Shown in pieces: positions 48,645 to 58,599 of a stretch of DNA of 64,000 nt (position 1 is the first letter of the stretch; each line of letters begins with the position of its first letter). This DNA comes from Hibiscus mutabilis (taxonomy: Eukaryota > Streptophyta > Magnoliopsida > Malvales > Malvaceae): NCBI GenBank assembly GCA_019671005.1, contig CM033745.1, forward strand, positions 14,126,921 through 14,190,920, given 5' to 3'. Made by a program: the position numbers and the translations under genes. The notes below the pieces were generated by a model. The model did no database searches, was not told the DNA's origin, and was given only the letters and a program-made list of their open reading frames with translations.

Positions 48645-48935
48645 ATCGCCGCCGGCCGCCGATGACGACTGGCTCGTGCGTCTGAGGGAGACGGCGGGCC
48701 TGTTCTCGTGTTCTCACCATGATGAAGGCTCGAAGGAGGTTGAAGAAGATGGCTGGTCATTGATGAAAACGGTTGAGAAAGAAGAGAATAAAGAAATGTG
48801 CTAGGTCTGGGGAAGGAACAAAAAAAGTCACGTGAGAGAAAAGTTGAAATTGGAAAGGATTGTGATAACTTATCACAAGTAGGGCCCACGAAATTTCAGA
48901 AAGAAATAGGATTGGGTCAAAATTGACCGAGTATG
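48645..48935. other. GC-richer segment joined to truncated integrase
   Basis: Integrase similarity stops abruptly near 48935 after GVTQQIA. The following minus-strand DNA has different composition and no domain I recognise. It looks like a deletion junction or captured sequence within the element. Confidence 0.4.
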
Positions 48936-51100
48936 ACATTGCAATTTGCTGAGTTACGCCAAATTTCTTCATGAGAGCGTTAATTACCCAATTGATAAAG
49001 TGCTTCCCTCTATCTTTTATGATCGCTCGTGGTGTGCCAAACCTGGAAATAATTAAATCTTTAAGAAAATTAACCGTGGTTTTAGCATCATTATTTTTGG
49101 TAGTCTTAGCTTCCACCCACCGAGACACATAATCTATAGCAAGAATAATGTAAAAATTCCCAAATGAAGAAACAAAAGGACCCATATAATCAATTCCCCA
49201 CACATAAAAAAATTCGCATACATAAATCGAGGTAAGAGCATTTCATTTCTACGACTGAGATTTCCTACGCGTTGACACCTTTCATAAGATTTACAAAATA
49301 AATATGTGTCACGAAAGATGTTAGGCCAGAAGAAACTGCATTCAAGAATTTTGTGTGCAGTTCACTTTGGTCCAAAGTGACTGCCACAAGAATAAGTATG
49401 ACAAAAGTTCAGGATTGAGTTTACCTCATCTTCGGCGATACATCGCCTAATTACCTGATCCGAACAATGCTTCCAAAGGTAAGGACCATCACAAATATAA
49501 AATCTAGACTCTCGCTTTAGTCGGTTAATTTCAGCTCTCGGTAAATATTGTGGTAACTTACCTATAGCCAAGTAATTGACCATATCCGCGAACCATGGTG
49601 TAGTTCTTTGCGCCATCATCAACCTCTCTTCAGGGAACTCATCGTTAACCGGTAGATCTGACGCAAAAAGGGGAATGCGACTCAAGTGATCGGCTACGAG
49701 GTTTTCGTATCCCTTTTTATCTTTAATCTCCAGATTGAATTCTTGAAGAAGCAAGATCCATTGGATGAGTCTCGGTTTTGCCTCCTTTTTGCTAATCAAG
49801 TATCGCAAGGCTGCATGATCAGAAAACACAATAATTTTAGTGCCAAACAAATATTGATCGAAATTTTTCTAGAGCAAAAATAATAGCAAACAGTTCTTTT
49901 TCTGTTGTAGAATAGTTTCTCTGGGCTGGATCCAAGGTGCGAGATGCGTAAGCTATAACATGGGGTTTTTTCCAATCTTTTGGCTGAGAACAACTCCAAC
50001 GCTAGTATCCGACGCGTCGCACATGAGTTCGAATGGATATTCCCAATTGTGCGGTTGAACAATTGGTGCTGACACGAGTTTTTCTTTAAGTACATCGAAT
50101 GCACCCTTGCATTTCTCATCAAAATCAAAGACTTGATCCTTCTGAAGTAATCTGCATAACAGTTGAGCTATCTTTGAGAAATCCTTAATGAACCTACGGT
50201 AAAATCCTGCATGATCGAGAAAAGAATGAATTTCCCTCACATTTGTGGGGTAAGGAAGTGAGCGTATAATATTGGTTTTCGCCTTATCGACAACAATTCC
50301 ATTTAAAGAAACTATATGGCCTAGAACTAACCCTTTGTCGACCATAAAATGACAATTTTCTTAATTCAACACAAGATTGAACTCTAGGCAACGTCTAAGT
50401 ATATTAGTTAAATTTAAAAGGCATTCGTTAAATGAACTACCGTATACAGTAAAGTCATCCATGAAAACCTCGATTCCTTTCTCGACGTAATCTGAAAAGA
50501 TGCTAAGCATGCACCTCTGGAATGTTGCAGGCGCGTTACAAAGGCCGAAGGGAATCCGTTGATAAGAGAGCCGAAGGGACAAGTGAAAGTCATTTTCTCC
50601 TGATCTTCTGGTGCTACCGGGATTTGAAAAAAACCTGAAAATCCATCAAGGCAGCAGTAATGAGATTTACCGGCTAAACGCTTTATCATTTGATCTATAA
50701 AAGGAATTAGAAAATGATCTTTCCGAGTTAAAGAATTCAACTTTCTGTAGTCGATGCAGACTCTTCAACCATTTTGTACTCTTGTTGGAACTAACTCACC
50801 TTCCGGGTTTCAGATTACCGTAACTCTGGGTTTTTTTGGAACCAAGTGGATTGGGCTTACCTAGTCACTATCTGAGATTGGGTAGATTATATCTGCATCG
50901 AGGATTTTTTGTATCTCTTTTTTCACAACCTCCATCATTGGTTGGTTCAACCGGCGTTGACCTTGTCGTGATGGTTTTGCCCCTTCTTCAATTTTTACCT
51001 TGTGCATACAAGTTGAGGGACTAAGTCTTTTTATATCTGCGATGATCCATCCGATGGCCTCTTTGTGCGCGAGTAACATCATCCCCGACAACGGCTCCAA
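48936..51100 (-). pseudogene. inner gypsy pol remnant (RT, RNase H, partial integrase)
   Basis: Reverse transcriptase begins almost at the primer-binding site (HKEAIGWIIADIK, about 51060), followed by EEGAKPSRQGQRRLNQPMM. It is interrupted by stops near 50860 and 50812, then gives KDHFLIPFIDQM and the catalytic FMDDFTVYG near 50463, with a frameshift near 50560. RNase H has LMCDASDTSVGVVLSQ near 50010 and FSDHAALRYLISKKEAKPRL near 49810, and ends in VADHLSRIP. Integrase gives WGIDYMGPF and GTPRAIIKDRGKHF before it is lost at 48935. The Athila/Tat assignment rests on these motifs and the Asp-tRNA-like primer site. Confidence 0.83.
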
Positions 51101-51102
51101 TT
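51084..51102 (-). other. primer-binding site of the inner gypsy element
   Basis: Minus strand TTGGAGCCGTTGTCGGGGA right after the 5' LTR. It resembles the TGGCGCCGTTGCCGGGGA site of Athila/Tat elements with two changes. Confidence 0.75.
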
Positions 51103-52435
51103 TGACAAGCGTCGTACTTTGTCAAATAAATATTCCTAAATTTCAGAATAAATATAAAAAATCGTAGTATAGAGAAGTAGGTGCCGGTCCACAGGGGCTT
51201 AGGAGTTTCCGAAATACTGTTGTTCTGATCTTGACTGTTGTGAGGTAATTTAGTGAATGGGGGGTTTGATCAAGATAACTAGAGAATAGGAGTATAATTA
51301 CTACGAAAATAATGAGGTGAAAATAAACCGATTAAAATAATTAACCTCAGGCTTTTGTTCCGCATCAATTTTAAATGATCATCGAAAACGAATTTTTCAA
51401 CTCCGGATATATGCCGGTTACAGTTTACAAGGCCCAACCCTTGTAACTTGTTTTTCTCTCCGGCAAACCGATAATCTAAAATCAATTTTTAGATTCCAGT
51501 TTTCTGGTTAGACTAACCACGTTTATCGCCGTTAGAATAAAACAGTTTTAAAGTTTTGGAAAAACCCGACTCGGATTATGTTGTCTCGATGAGAATTGAA
51601 TCCGATCTCAATTTTTCCTTAGCAAATCCGTCGCTAAGTGTGTTCATAGGAAGTTGAAACCACGACTTTCGTCGATTTTTCCTCCCACTGTAAATCTCAA
51701 CAACAATCAAATCAACGCTAGCTTTTTGAAAAGAAAGTGGAAAGATTTTAATAGAAAGGTCGATTGTCGATCTAAGTTTTTAGAAAAATCGAGAATGTAA
51801 AACAAAGTTTATTAAGTACCTTTTTAATTCTCACGAGGTGAATTGAAGCTTCGCTTTAAGCCCTTGACTAATAGAAAATTTAGCTAAGCATGATTTTGAA
51901 AGAAATCATACTTAGCATTTTAAAACAAAGTAAAAAAACTAAAAAAATGAAGAACGAAAAGAAAGAGATTTTATAAACTTCAAAGGTAAAAATAAGTCGA
52001 GAATGAGAGATGATTCTTGAGTTCACCCCAAAGGGGTATTTATAGTATTTTAAAAACCCTAAAATAACCTAAAGTGATAAAAGATAAATCCTAAAATATT
52101 CAAATTAAATACAAAAGATAAATCTCAAGTTTAAATTTAAATCTCGGCTGATAAGTTATCCGAATCAAGGTCGATAATCTATCCGGCGTTGCTGACGTCA
52201 TCTTCTAAAAGCTGCTGACGTGTCGTCCAGTCAGCCTTTCATGCCCAGATTCATGCCTACTAATCCAGCATGACTCCAGAAAAATAAAAACTGCAGAATT
52301 TAGCATCTTTTCAATGTATTTTTTAGATTTTAAGACCTGCATAAAAAGCACATAATAAATTCCAAATCAGCACAATATTCTAACCATTAGAGGCCTAATT
52401 AAAGATGAAATAGTGACCATTTTAGCTGCTCATCA
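51103..52435 (-). repeat. 5' LTR of the inner gypsy element (minus orientation)
   Basis: 1333 bp, partner of 43622-44942. Confidence 0.87.
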
Positions 52436-52891
52436 ACTACCATTAAAAGTTAGAAGTTCTATCTTAGGTTTTGGAATAAAACTCCCTGACCCAACAAAAG
52501 ACTTTTCTCTACTCTCTTCCTTAGGCATCACCATATCAACAGGATTATCCATTTTGAATTTAACAGAGAAACATGGGTTACTTAGTTTTGCAGCAAGTTT
52601 CCCAGGTTCTTACAAGTTGTATGAGTACCTCTCATGGTCATCAATTATTGTCACTTGTACTGGCTTTTTGCCCTCTGTCTTGGTGTTACCTCTACTATTT
52701 TCTAGAGATGGTGACCCTTCCTCTTCTTTTGTCTTCTTTAGGGCGCCCAGAATTTGCTCCACGTACCCTTCCAGATTGCTCAGCCTCCTTTTTCAGTATT
52801 CCTTGTGTTCTTCCCATCCTTGAGGATTAGCAACTACTTCGCTTTCATTATTCTTTGTTTGTTCATCAGTTGCTCCAGCTATTTCCACCAT
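52436..52891 (-). pseudogene. N-terminal gag fragment of the outer gypsy element
   Basis: Minus strand from ATG 52891 (MVEIAGATDEQT), through NLEGYVEQILGALKK to KIELLTFNG at the insertion point. The frame is taken up again at 43621 as NPRGWIQKC. Two stops, near 52800 and 52617, are already present in this part. Confidence 0.7.
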
Positions 52892-52920
52892 GTTTTGGTT
52901 TTTCTTTGGTTTACCCAGCT

Positions 52921-53344
52921 TGTTTTGTGGATAGAATTACAAGAAAAAGAAGTTGAGATTTCAAAAAGATAGAATTGAGAGAAAAAGAGAATAGAATTTC
53001 ATTCATCAAGCATATCCCTCCCATTACGATATTTTCCCATAAATATTAGCTGCTAACGGCTCACGTATTATTTGTTTACAGGTGGCAAGAATCGAACAAC
53101 CTTCAACGGTCTAGTGCTAAGCTATTATGCCAGCTCATCGGCCAGCTTGCTCTCTATTTCAGTCTTGGGCTCATTCTGGTCAATGTTCTTTGGGCTTGCT
53201 TCACTTGATCTGCCTTCAATAATATTAGCTCCCGTAACGACACCGTTCCACTTAACACCCATTTCTGAGTTATCACTCTTGGTCCCCATCGAAATCCCCA
53301 ATTCATTTTCAATTTTGCCTAAGTCTTCCTTCAAGGCCACGACA
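52921..53344 (-). repeat. 5' LTR of the outer gypsy element (minus orientation)
   Basis: 424 bp, partner of 39077-39504. The end near 52921 (TGTTTTGTGG) is less well conserved between the copies. Confidence 0.82.
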
Positions 53345-53499
53345 CCTTGTCATGGCAGAGCAATTAAAGTCCAAGATGTCTAACAACTAGTAGGACAACC
53401 TCTACTTGTTTGTTCTTCAAGAAAATTCTTATAGAGTTCCTTGGAATTCCAAACTTGTTTCAAGTTTTATCAAGAAATAATATCAGGCATAAATGGCTT

Positions 53500-53707
53500 T
53501 GTAGAAAAGAGAGTTTGAATACTCTTCTTGTTATATTTCGATACAAGAGAAGAAGTCTATTTATAGACTTTTACAGAGGAGTTTTACACAGAGTAGTTAA
53601 CCTATTAGGATTGAACTTTTATCCTTTACAATGATAGAGTTAGATTATAACTAAACTACATAGTTATGATAGAGTTAGATTACCTATCATACACGTATTA
53701 ACTCACA
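53500..53707 (+). mobile_element. 208-bp solo LTR in SAUR upstream DNA
   Basis: Starts TGTAGAAAAGAGAG and ends AACTCACA, with an exact 5-bp duplication GGCTT at 53495-53499 and 53708-53712. The duplicated SAUR unit at 58.98-59.02 kb has the uninterrupted site (CATGGCTTCTAAATG), which proves insertion here. The orientation is taken from a CTATTTATAG TATA-like box. The parent family is unknown; a small copia or TRIM element is possible. Confidence 0.82.
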
Positions 53708-54259
53708 GGCTTCTAAATGTTTGTGTTACTTGTCTCTGGCTATATGATTTAGCAAAAACCAGTTACATCAGTTCTGAAATTTGTCCATGCTATATATTTC
53801 TTATCATTGCATGACAGCTTACATGTCTCAAGCATGCCCAGAACATATCATGAGCCATGAGGTAGTGAGTAAACAAGCTTTTCATGGCTCCAAATCTTCT
53901 ATATTTGAGTTGGTCTAAATCAGTTTGTGTTACGGAAAGGGCTAGGCAAACGTTTCTTTACCGTATTTTCTACGAAATTGTTGATACTGAGTTGGAAGAC
54001 AACACCATGTGATCCCCCGTGTCTCTTTCATAACTCAGTAGACCCCAGAAATTGCCCTTTCCCCACTCATTCAACAACCCCACTTGATAGAGCAACATTT
54101 TCTTCATAATCTTTATATCTATATATACAGGTAAGAATAAGTTCATTTGGCAACATTATCTTCACATTCTCAATTACTAAACTTGTTCACCTTTGCTTTC
54201 CGAGTTCTTTAACATCTTCCTGCTCTTTCAGGTACAGAAGTCCATAAAAGAAAACAATC

Positions 54260-54493
54260 ATGGTTATTTGCCTCCCTCGTATTGTTATTGTTAAGAAAGT
54301 TCCCAAGGGCTACTTTGCAGTTTATGTTGGAGAATACCAGAAGAGGTTTGTGATATCAGTGTAATTCCTTAACCAGCCTTCGTTTCAAGATTTTCTAGGC
54401 CTATCTGAAGAAGAGTTCGGATATAGTCATCCTACCAGTGGTCTCAGAATTTCTTGCAATGAAAGACATTTGTTGAAGTTACCTCTCGCTTGA
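54260..54493 (+). pseudogene. SAUR pseudogene (KKVPKGY subgroup)
   Basis: ATG at 54260 gives MVICLPRIVIVKKVPKGYF and AVYVGEYQKRFVISV, then TAA at 54362-54364, where paralogs have TCA or TCC (Ser). Beyond it the same frame continues FLNQPSFQDFLGLSEEEFGYSHP and GLRISCNE. A 1-base insertion and a compensating loss follow near 54460-54475, with the conserved TGA at 54491-54493. It is a duplicate of the copy at 59.5 kb, including about 500 bp of upstream DNA. Not functional. Confidence 0.87.
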
Positions 54494-54507
54494 ATTGATT
54501 GTCTAGA

Positions 54508-54562
54508 GAATGGCACGCACAAATTGAGCAATGGTTCAAATTAGAAGGTACAGAGGAGAATT
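54508..54562 (+). pseudogene. U6 snRNA 3'-end fragment, rearranged
   Basis: GAATGGCACGCACAAATTGA and the following bases match the U6 3' part (GATGACACGCACAAATCGAG...GGTCCAAATT) with a few changes. It is followed directly by a segment resembling a more 5' part of U6 (AGAAGGTACAGAGGAGAATT), so the order is permuted. Confidence 0.5.
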
Positions 54563-54835
54563 GGATGTGATTGAAACTATGTTGAAGAAGATAGCTTATC
54601 CATGCCAGAGGATGTTTAATTGTCTCATTATCGCACCACCAGTCCCAGAGGATGTTGCTACAGAATCCCAAAAAGAAGATGAATCGAGATCCTAGAGGGA
54701 GAAGGAAGAAGTTGATGCAAGATCCCAGCGAAAAAAGAAGGATGAATCGCAAACTCCTCCCATGTCATCTCCTTTTGCCACGCCACCCCCTTCCTGTCAA
54801 GATTGGTTAAGCGTGATAATCAAGCCGAGGAATAA

Positions 54836-54958
54836 GAAATTCTTAACGTGTTTCGTAAAGTGGAAGTAAACATGCCTCTCCTCAATGTGATTAAAAAAGT
54901 TCCACGATATGCCAGATTCTTGAAGGACCTTTGCACAAGCAAACGAAGACTTATCGGT
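54836..54958 (+). pseudogene. gypsy gag/pol fragment
   Basis: One frame reads EILNVFRKVEVNMPLLNVIK and then KVPRYARFLKDLC, the conserved segment between Gag and protease in Athila/Tat-type gypsy elements. No LTRs or other domains are nearby. The surrounding 54560-54835 is Lys/Glu-rich broken coding DNA, probably from the same element. Confidence 0.65.
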
Positions 54959-55014
54959 AATTAGAAGGTAAACTTAGGTGAAAACGTATCAGTTGACGAC
55001 GAGCTATTTGGGCT

Positions 55015-55335
55015 TCAAGATTGATATGGACCCATTCACTAATCGCAGACTTAGCCAACAGCCGATGGGCCTCAGTAACATAGTTTGATGTTTTGTTAAG
55101 AACGAACCAAACATCCAACACCGCTAAACAACTGAATAATACGATTATTAATATACAAGAAGAAACACTCTTTAATTGTCTCTTCGGGGACATTCAATAA
55201 AATTAGAAGGGTACAGACAAGAATAGTATGGTACGCACAAATTGAGAAATGGTTCAAATGTAGATATAGAGCAATGGTTGATTTAGGCTTTTTACACTAA
55301 ATCATATGAAGTTCCATTAAACTAGCTTTGGGTTC
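55015..55335 (+). repeat. diverged duplicate of the U6 locus, opposite orientation
   Basis: Matches the minus strand of about 61320-61153 (upstream DNA) and U6. After a deletion of some 600 bp it continues with DNA corresponding to 60430-60385 (GATTTAGG...ACACTAAATCATATGAAGTTCC). So promoter, gene and flank were duplicated at DNA level. Confidence 0.75.
55178..55259 (+). pseudogene. U6 snRNA pseudogene
   Basis: GTCTCTTCGGGGACATTC starts it and AAATTGAGAAATGGTTCAAA ends it. About 20 nt of the central region, including GCCCCTGCGCAAGG, is missing, and several substitutions are present. The upstream element, ATCCAACACCG at 55113-55123, is spaced as in the intact gene but has one change in its TCCCAC core. 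Not expected to give functional U6. Confidence 0.8.
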
Positions 55336-56515
55336 CATCATGACTTTCATTGTTATTTTAATATATTTCCCAGTGTTTGTATGCCTTTTTGCATCTGAAT
55401 TTGTATGAATTCTTACCTCTAATTTTTAGAACCGGATTAACTCGTAAGTCGTGAGTTAAAAACCTTTACTCATCCTCTTGTAACATTATAGTGAATTTCT
55501 TATTGCTGCCCTCGGTTTTTCGCATCAAGGGTTTTCCATATAAAATATTGTGTCTCTTTGTTATGCGATAATGATACTTGCCGTTATCCTATAACATGGA
55601 CTGACATGGTTGAGAGCCTGAGGCTGCTATAATAAAGGACTGTTTAATCGTCAGCTTAAACTACAGTGGACAATGGGGGTCAGGCTCCTACATTACTACA
55701 GTTGTTCTCCTTATTTAGTGCCTCTGGAGTCTGGCCTGCCCTACAACTTAGAATGGGAAAGGAGGGAAATAGAGTACAGGCTAAAAATTAGAAATGGGCA
55801 GTCGGACATTAAATATAAAAACAAGCAATGTTGGAAGGGATTTTAGATTAATTGGATAAGAAAAGTAGAAAAAGAGAAAGAATAGGATAAAATCCAAAAA
55901 TGGATATATGAAATAATTTTTGGATTAACATGGAAATAACCAAGAAAGAATTGGATGTGATTGAAACTATGTTGAAGAAGATAGCTTATCCATCTAAGAC
56001 AAATAGTAATGTGTAATATCTACCTTTTCCTGGGATTTTTTTATGTATACTGAGACTTCAAATGATATTTGATTTAAGATATTCTGAGATATGGCATTTC
56101 TTATATCAGGAATATAAATCTCTTCTTCATAACTCTCCTGCATAGATTGCAGTGCAGCTTTTTGGAACATCCAAGTATACTGATCGATTTGGAAGTAGAT
56201 TTGATCTGCGGATAATCTTTTAGTTCGTTTAATACCAGGCTAATGAATAGCCATCAGCTTTGTTTGATGTTATTGTTTTTGAAGAGAGGAAATGGAAGAT
56301 TTGCTACAAGATGACTTGAGAATTTGTTGTACATATTATGCGTGAGAAATACGAACTGAACAATGGATTTAACAAGAGGAGATTTGAGAATAGAACCACT
56401 GACATTTTGTATTAATTAAATTTCTCAGAAGTGTATAGTTTCGATCATCTCTTTCTGCTAAACGGACAGAAGGATGTACATCAATGGTCAAAACTGTATT
56501 TTTAGCAGTAGGCAA
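55336..56515. other. intergenic DNA, partly duplicated
   Basis: 55590-55880 is the partner of 38690-39060. 55946-55992 repeats 54563-54611 (GAATTGGATGTGATTGAAAC). No gene seen. Confidence 0.5.
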
Positions 56516-56800
56516 CTAATGTAAGCTTGAAGCGACGTCTTCTCTGCAAGGAATTGTGAGACCACCCATAGGATGATTGAATCCAAATTCTTCCTCGGCT
56601 AAGCTTAACAACGTCTGAAAAGATGGCTGATTCAAGAATGAAATTGGTACTATAAATCTCTTCTTTTGGCTCTCCCCGACATAAATTGCAAAGTATCCTT
56701 TGGGAACATCCGTTGAGGTAGAGGCTGCTTCATTTGCAAACAGTTTAGATTGACGAAGATTCTGCTTAGCTTGCATAATTCTTGGCACACGGATAGCCAT
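56516..56800 (-). CDS. SAUR family protein with a shortened C terminus
   Basis: A 94-residue frame from ATG 56800 (MAIRVPRIMQAKQNLRQSKL). The linker ANEAASTST precedes DVPKGYFAIYVGESQKKRFI, VPISFLNQPSF, LLSLAEEEFGFNHPMGG and LTIPCREDV. The end is ASSLH where relatives have about FIDLTSSLH, so roughly four to five residues are missing in frame just after CREDV. The SAUR core is complete, so it may still work. A 358-bp solo LTR sits 16 bp upstream of the ATG (56817-57174), between the coding region and the original TATA box at 57267-57274. Without that insert the TATA-to-ATG distance would be about 104 bp, like its paralogs. Expression is therefore likely altered. Confidence 0.82.
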   Translation of the reverse strand: MAIRVPRIMQAKQNLRQSKLFANEAASTSTDVPKGYFAIYVGESQKKRFIVPISFLNQPSFQTLLSLAEEEFGFNHPMGGLTIPCREDVASSLH

Positions 56801-56816
56801 TCCCGTTAGTATTTTG

Positions 56817-57174
56817 TGTGAGTTATCCGAGAGAAATTTTAGTGTTTGTAAATAATGTAGTAATTATCCTACTTAAAGTTTATCTCCCTAATAGATTAGA
56901 TTTTATCCTTAGTAGGACTCCTTATTGTAGTTAGAGTCTATCAACTTAGTAGATTAGAACTAGAAGTTATCTTAAGAAGGTCTTCTTAATGTACTAAAAG
57001 ACCTAGAGCCTATATAAGTGTGTATCGAGAGATGTAAATTATTTTTATTGAGCAATAGCAGAAAAATTCTGCATTCTTTTCTGCATTCTGTTTTTTCCTT
57101 TTAAGCAGAAACTTCAATTCTGTTTTTTCCTTTTAAGCAGAAACTTCAATTCTGTTTTTCTGCATTCATCAACA
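56817..57174 (+). mobile_element. solo LTR in the 5' leader of a SAUR gene
   Basis: Starts TGTGAGTTATCC and ends CATCAACA, with an exact 5-bp duplication TTTTG at 56812-56816 and 57175-57179. It has its own TATATAAG at about 57007 on the plus strand, pointing away from the SAUR gene, and a TTTTTATTGAG stretch like copia LTR 3' ends. It contains an exact 32-bp tandem duplication (57089-57120 and 57121-57152). No internal retrotransposon sequence. Confidence 0.75.
57089..57152 (+). repeat. 32-bp exact tandem duplication inside the solo LTR
   Basis: TGTTTTTTCCTTTTAAGCAG and the next 12 bases occur twice head to tail without a mismatch. Confidence 0.95.
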
Positions 57175-57266
57175 TTTTGGAGTATGAAGAAGATCAGGGT
57201 ATTGAGAAGATGAATTGTCGAGGAAGATGTGAGAATGTCTTGGCTGTGGAGTTGATAATACACTTG

Positions 57267-57274
57267 TATATATA
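57267..57274 (-). promoter_or_regulatory. displaced TATA box of the SAUR gene at 56.5 kb
   Basis: TATATATA on the minus strand, now 467 bp before the ATG because of the LTR insertion. Confidence 0.5.
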
Positions 57275-57761
57275 GATGGATGAATGCATAAAGGAAGCTA
57301 ATGGATTGAGTGGTTGCAATGTATGATGGTGGGGTTTGGTTAGAATACAGAAGAAGCCCAAACACATGCTTGTGTCTTCCAACAGATCATCAAGAAATGG
57401 GTAGATATTGGGAGTGTATTATTGCCTGGTCATTAATGGACCCAACTTGAAATCAAAGAGATTTAAGATAGGATAAGTTTCTTCAAATTAAATTATGTCT
57501 GCAAACTTTGTTAATTTTCACCTGACTTTGTTGTGTTTTTGTTCAGACCAATAGACCTTCCTAGTTGGCTAATAATATCAGAAATTTATAACATGTCCAA
57601 GAGGCAAACACTGGCATGTGTTCCTTCATTGCAGTAACACATAGGACAAGGCCTTGTGAAGAGCGTCTGAAGTGTGCCTGTAAGTCTGTTCTACTGGCTT
57701 GAACTAGTTAAAATGATATTATTTGTTGGGAGTGCAAAGCCATGCGATTCCTAGCAAGAGA

Positions 57762-57785
57762 TGTCTCCAAAGCCCTTTATAAATA
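57762..57785 (+). promoter_or_regulatory. TGTCTC motif and TATA box of the SAUR copy at 57.9 kb
   Basis: TGTCTC at 57762-57767 and TATAAATA at 57778-57785, 108 bp before the ATG. It is the same block as the 31.6 and 33.0 kb units, but with the two motifs much closer together. Confidence 0.55.
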
Positions 57786-57892
57786 CAGATTCTAATGGAT
57801 AGCTCCACCTAGTGCCAAAGCCTTTCCTAGCTACTTCTCTACGTTCCAATTGCACACTCACATTTCCTCATCTTAGCAGTCTCACTAAAACC

Positions 57893-58178
57893 ATGGGTTT
57901 CCGATTGCCAAGAATTGTTAATGCTAAGCCTAGTCTAAAACGAACTCTTTCATCTTCAGACCACAATGGTGCCCAAAGGTCACTTTTCTGTTTATGTTGG
58001 AGAAGATGAAAAGAAGAGATTTGTAGTCCCGATATCATTCCTGAAGTATCCTTCATTCCATAATTTGTTGAGTCAAGCCGAAGAAGAGTTTGGTTTCGAT
58101 CACCCTATGGGTTCTTTGACAATGCCTTGTAGTGAAGAGGTTTTCATTCATCTTACTTGCAATCTGCAATGCTCGTGA
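57893..58178 (+). pseudogene. SAUR gene with a 2-base deletion in the linker
   Basis: ATG 57893 starts MGFRLPRIVNAKPSLKRTLS. After SSSD the frame goes wrong: compared with the 33.0 kb copy two bases are missing near 57965-57970, and total length is 286 nt against 288. The remaining core is complete in the other frame, VPKGHFSVYVGEDEKKRF to MPCSEEVFIHLTCNLQCS, ending at 58178. An ATG at 57966 happens to be in frame with this core and could give a 70-residue protein lacking the N terminus. It belongs to the KRTLSSS subgroup and has an intact promoter block. Probably a pseudogene; a short product is possible. Confidence 0.85.
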
Positions 58179-58599
58179 AAAGAAATGATATGAAATAACT
58201 AACCAATCAGAGATGTACTGATATTTAGCTTAACTGACACCTCCCAATTTTAAATTTTGTTAACCAATGTATAAATGCAGAATTTCTTTCTGAGAAACTT
58301 TCTTGTCATGAATCTTGTTTTCTTTTTGCATTCTCTTTTCAGACTGTGAATTAGGCATTTAGCAACAAAGGTTCTAAAGCTCATTTTGTTTGCCGACACT
58401 AAACTACTGGAATCCAGAACTGGCTTTTATATTTAGATTTTTTGTCTAATCAATGGATATCTTAGTCTATATTTGGTGTCTATCGAGAATTTGGCTATAA
58501 TATTTTTCCATTAAGATTGGTTAGTGCTTCTTCTATTCGACTAATTATTGCTTAGAAAACTGAGGCTATCATCATTTGTTGTGAGCACAAATTAAACAA

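Larger units (their letters stand above)
43622..52435 (-). mobile_element. Athila/Tat-like Ty3/gypsy element inside the outer gypsy gag
   Basis: Starts TGACAAGCATCGTA and ends CTGCTCATCA, with an exact 5-bp duplication ACTAC at 43617-43621 and 52436-52440. LTRs are 43622-44942 and 51103-52435. On the minus strand a primer-binding site like TTGGAGCCGTTGTCGGGGA directly follows the 5' LTR, and a purine tract (GTGAGGGGGAATT) precedes the 3' LTR at 44943-44956. It is followed at once by reverse transcriptase, so gag and protease are missing. Integrase is cut short at about 48935. An extra reading frame lies 3' of pol, as in Athila elements. Confidence 0.86.
39077..53344 (-). mobile_element. Ty3/gypsy retrotransposon, split by a second gypsy element
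   Basis: Starts TGTTAAGATTTAAC and ends CACGACA, with an exact 5-bp duplication CCTTG at 39072-39076 and 53345-53349. LTRs are 39077-39504 and 52921-53344. On the minus strand the order is gag, protease, reverse transcriptase, RNase H, integrase and a chromodomain-like tail (QWSNLGAEQATWKDY near 39600), which suggests a chromovirus. Gag is cut at 43621/52436 by the element at 43622-52435. Numerous stops and frameshifts make it inactive. Confidence 0.88.

Noticed and set aside
54133..54234. Possible 5' UTR intron (CAG/GTAAGAAT to TTTCAG/GTAC) before the SAUR copies at 54.3 and 59.5 kb
   Set aside because: The likely TATA box lies only about 15 bp before the donor, so transcription would start inside the supposed intron.
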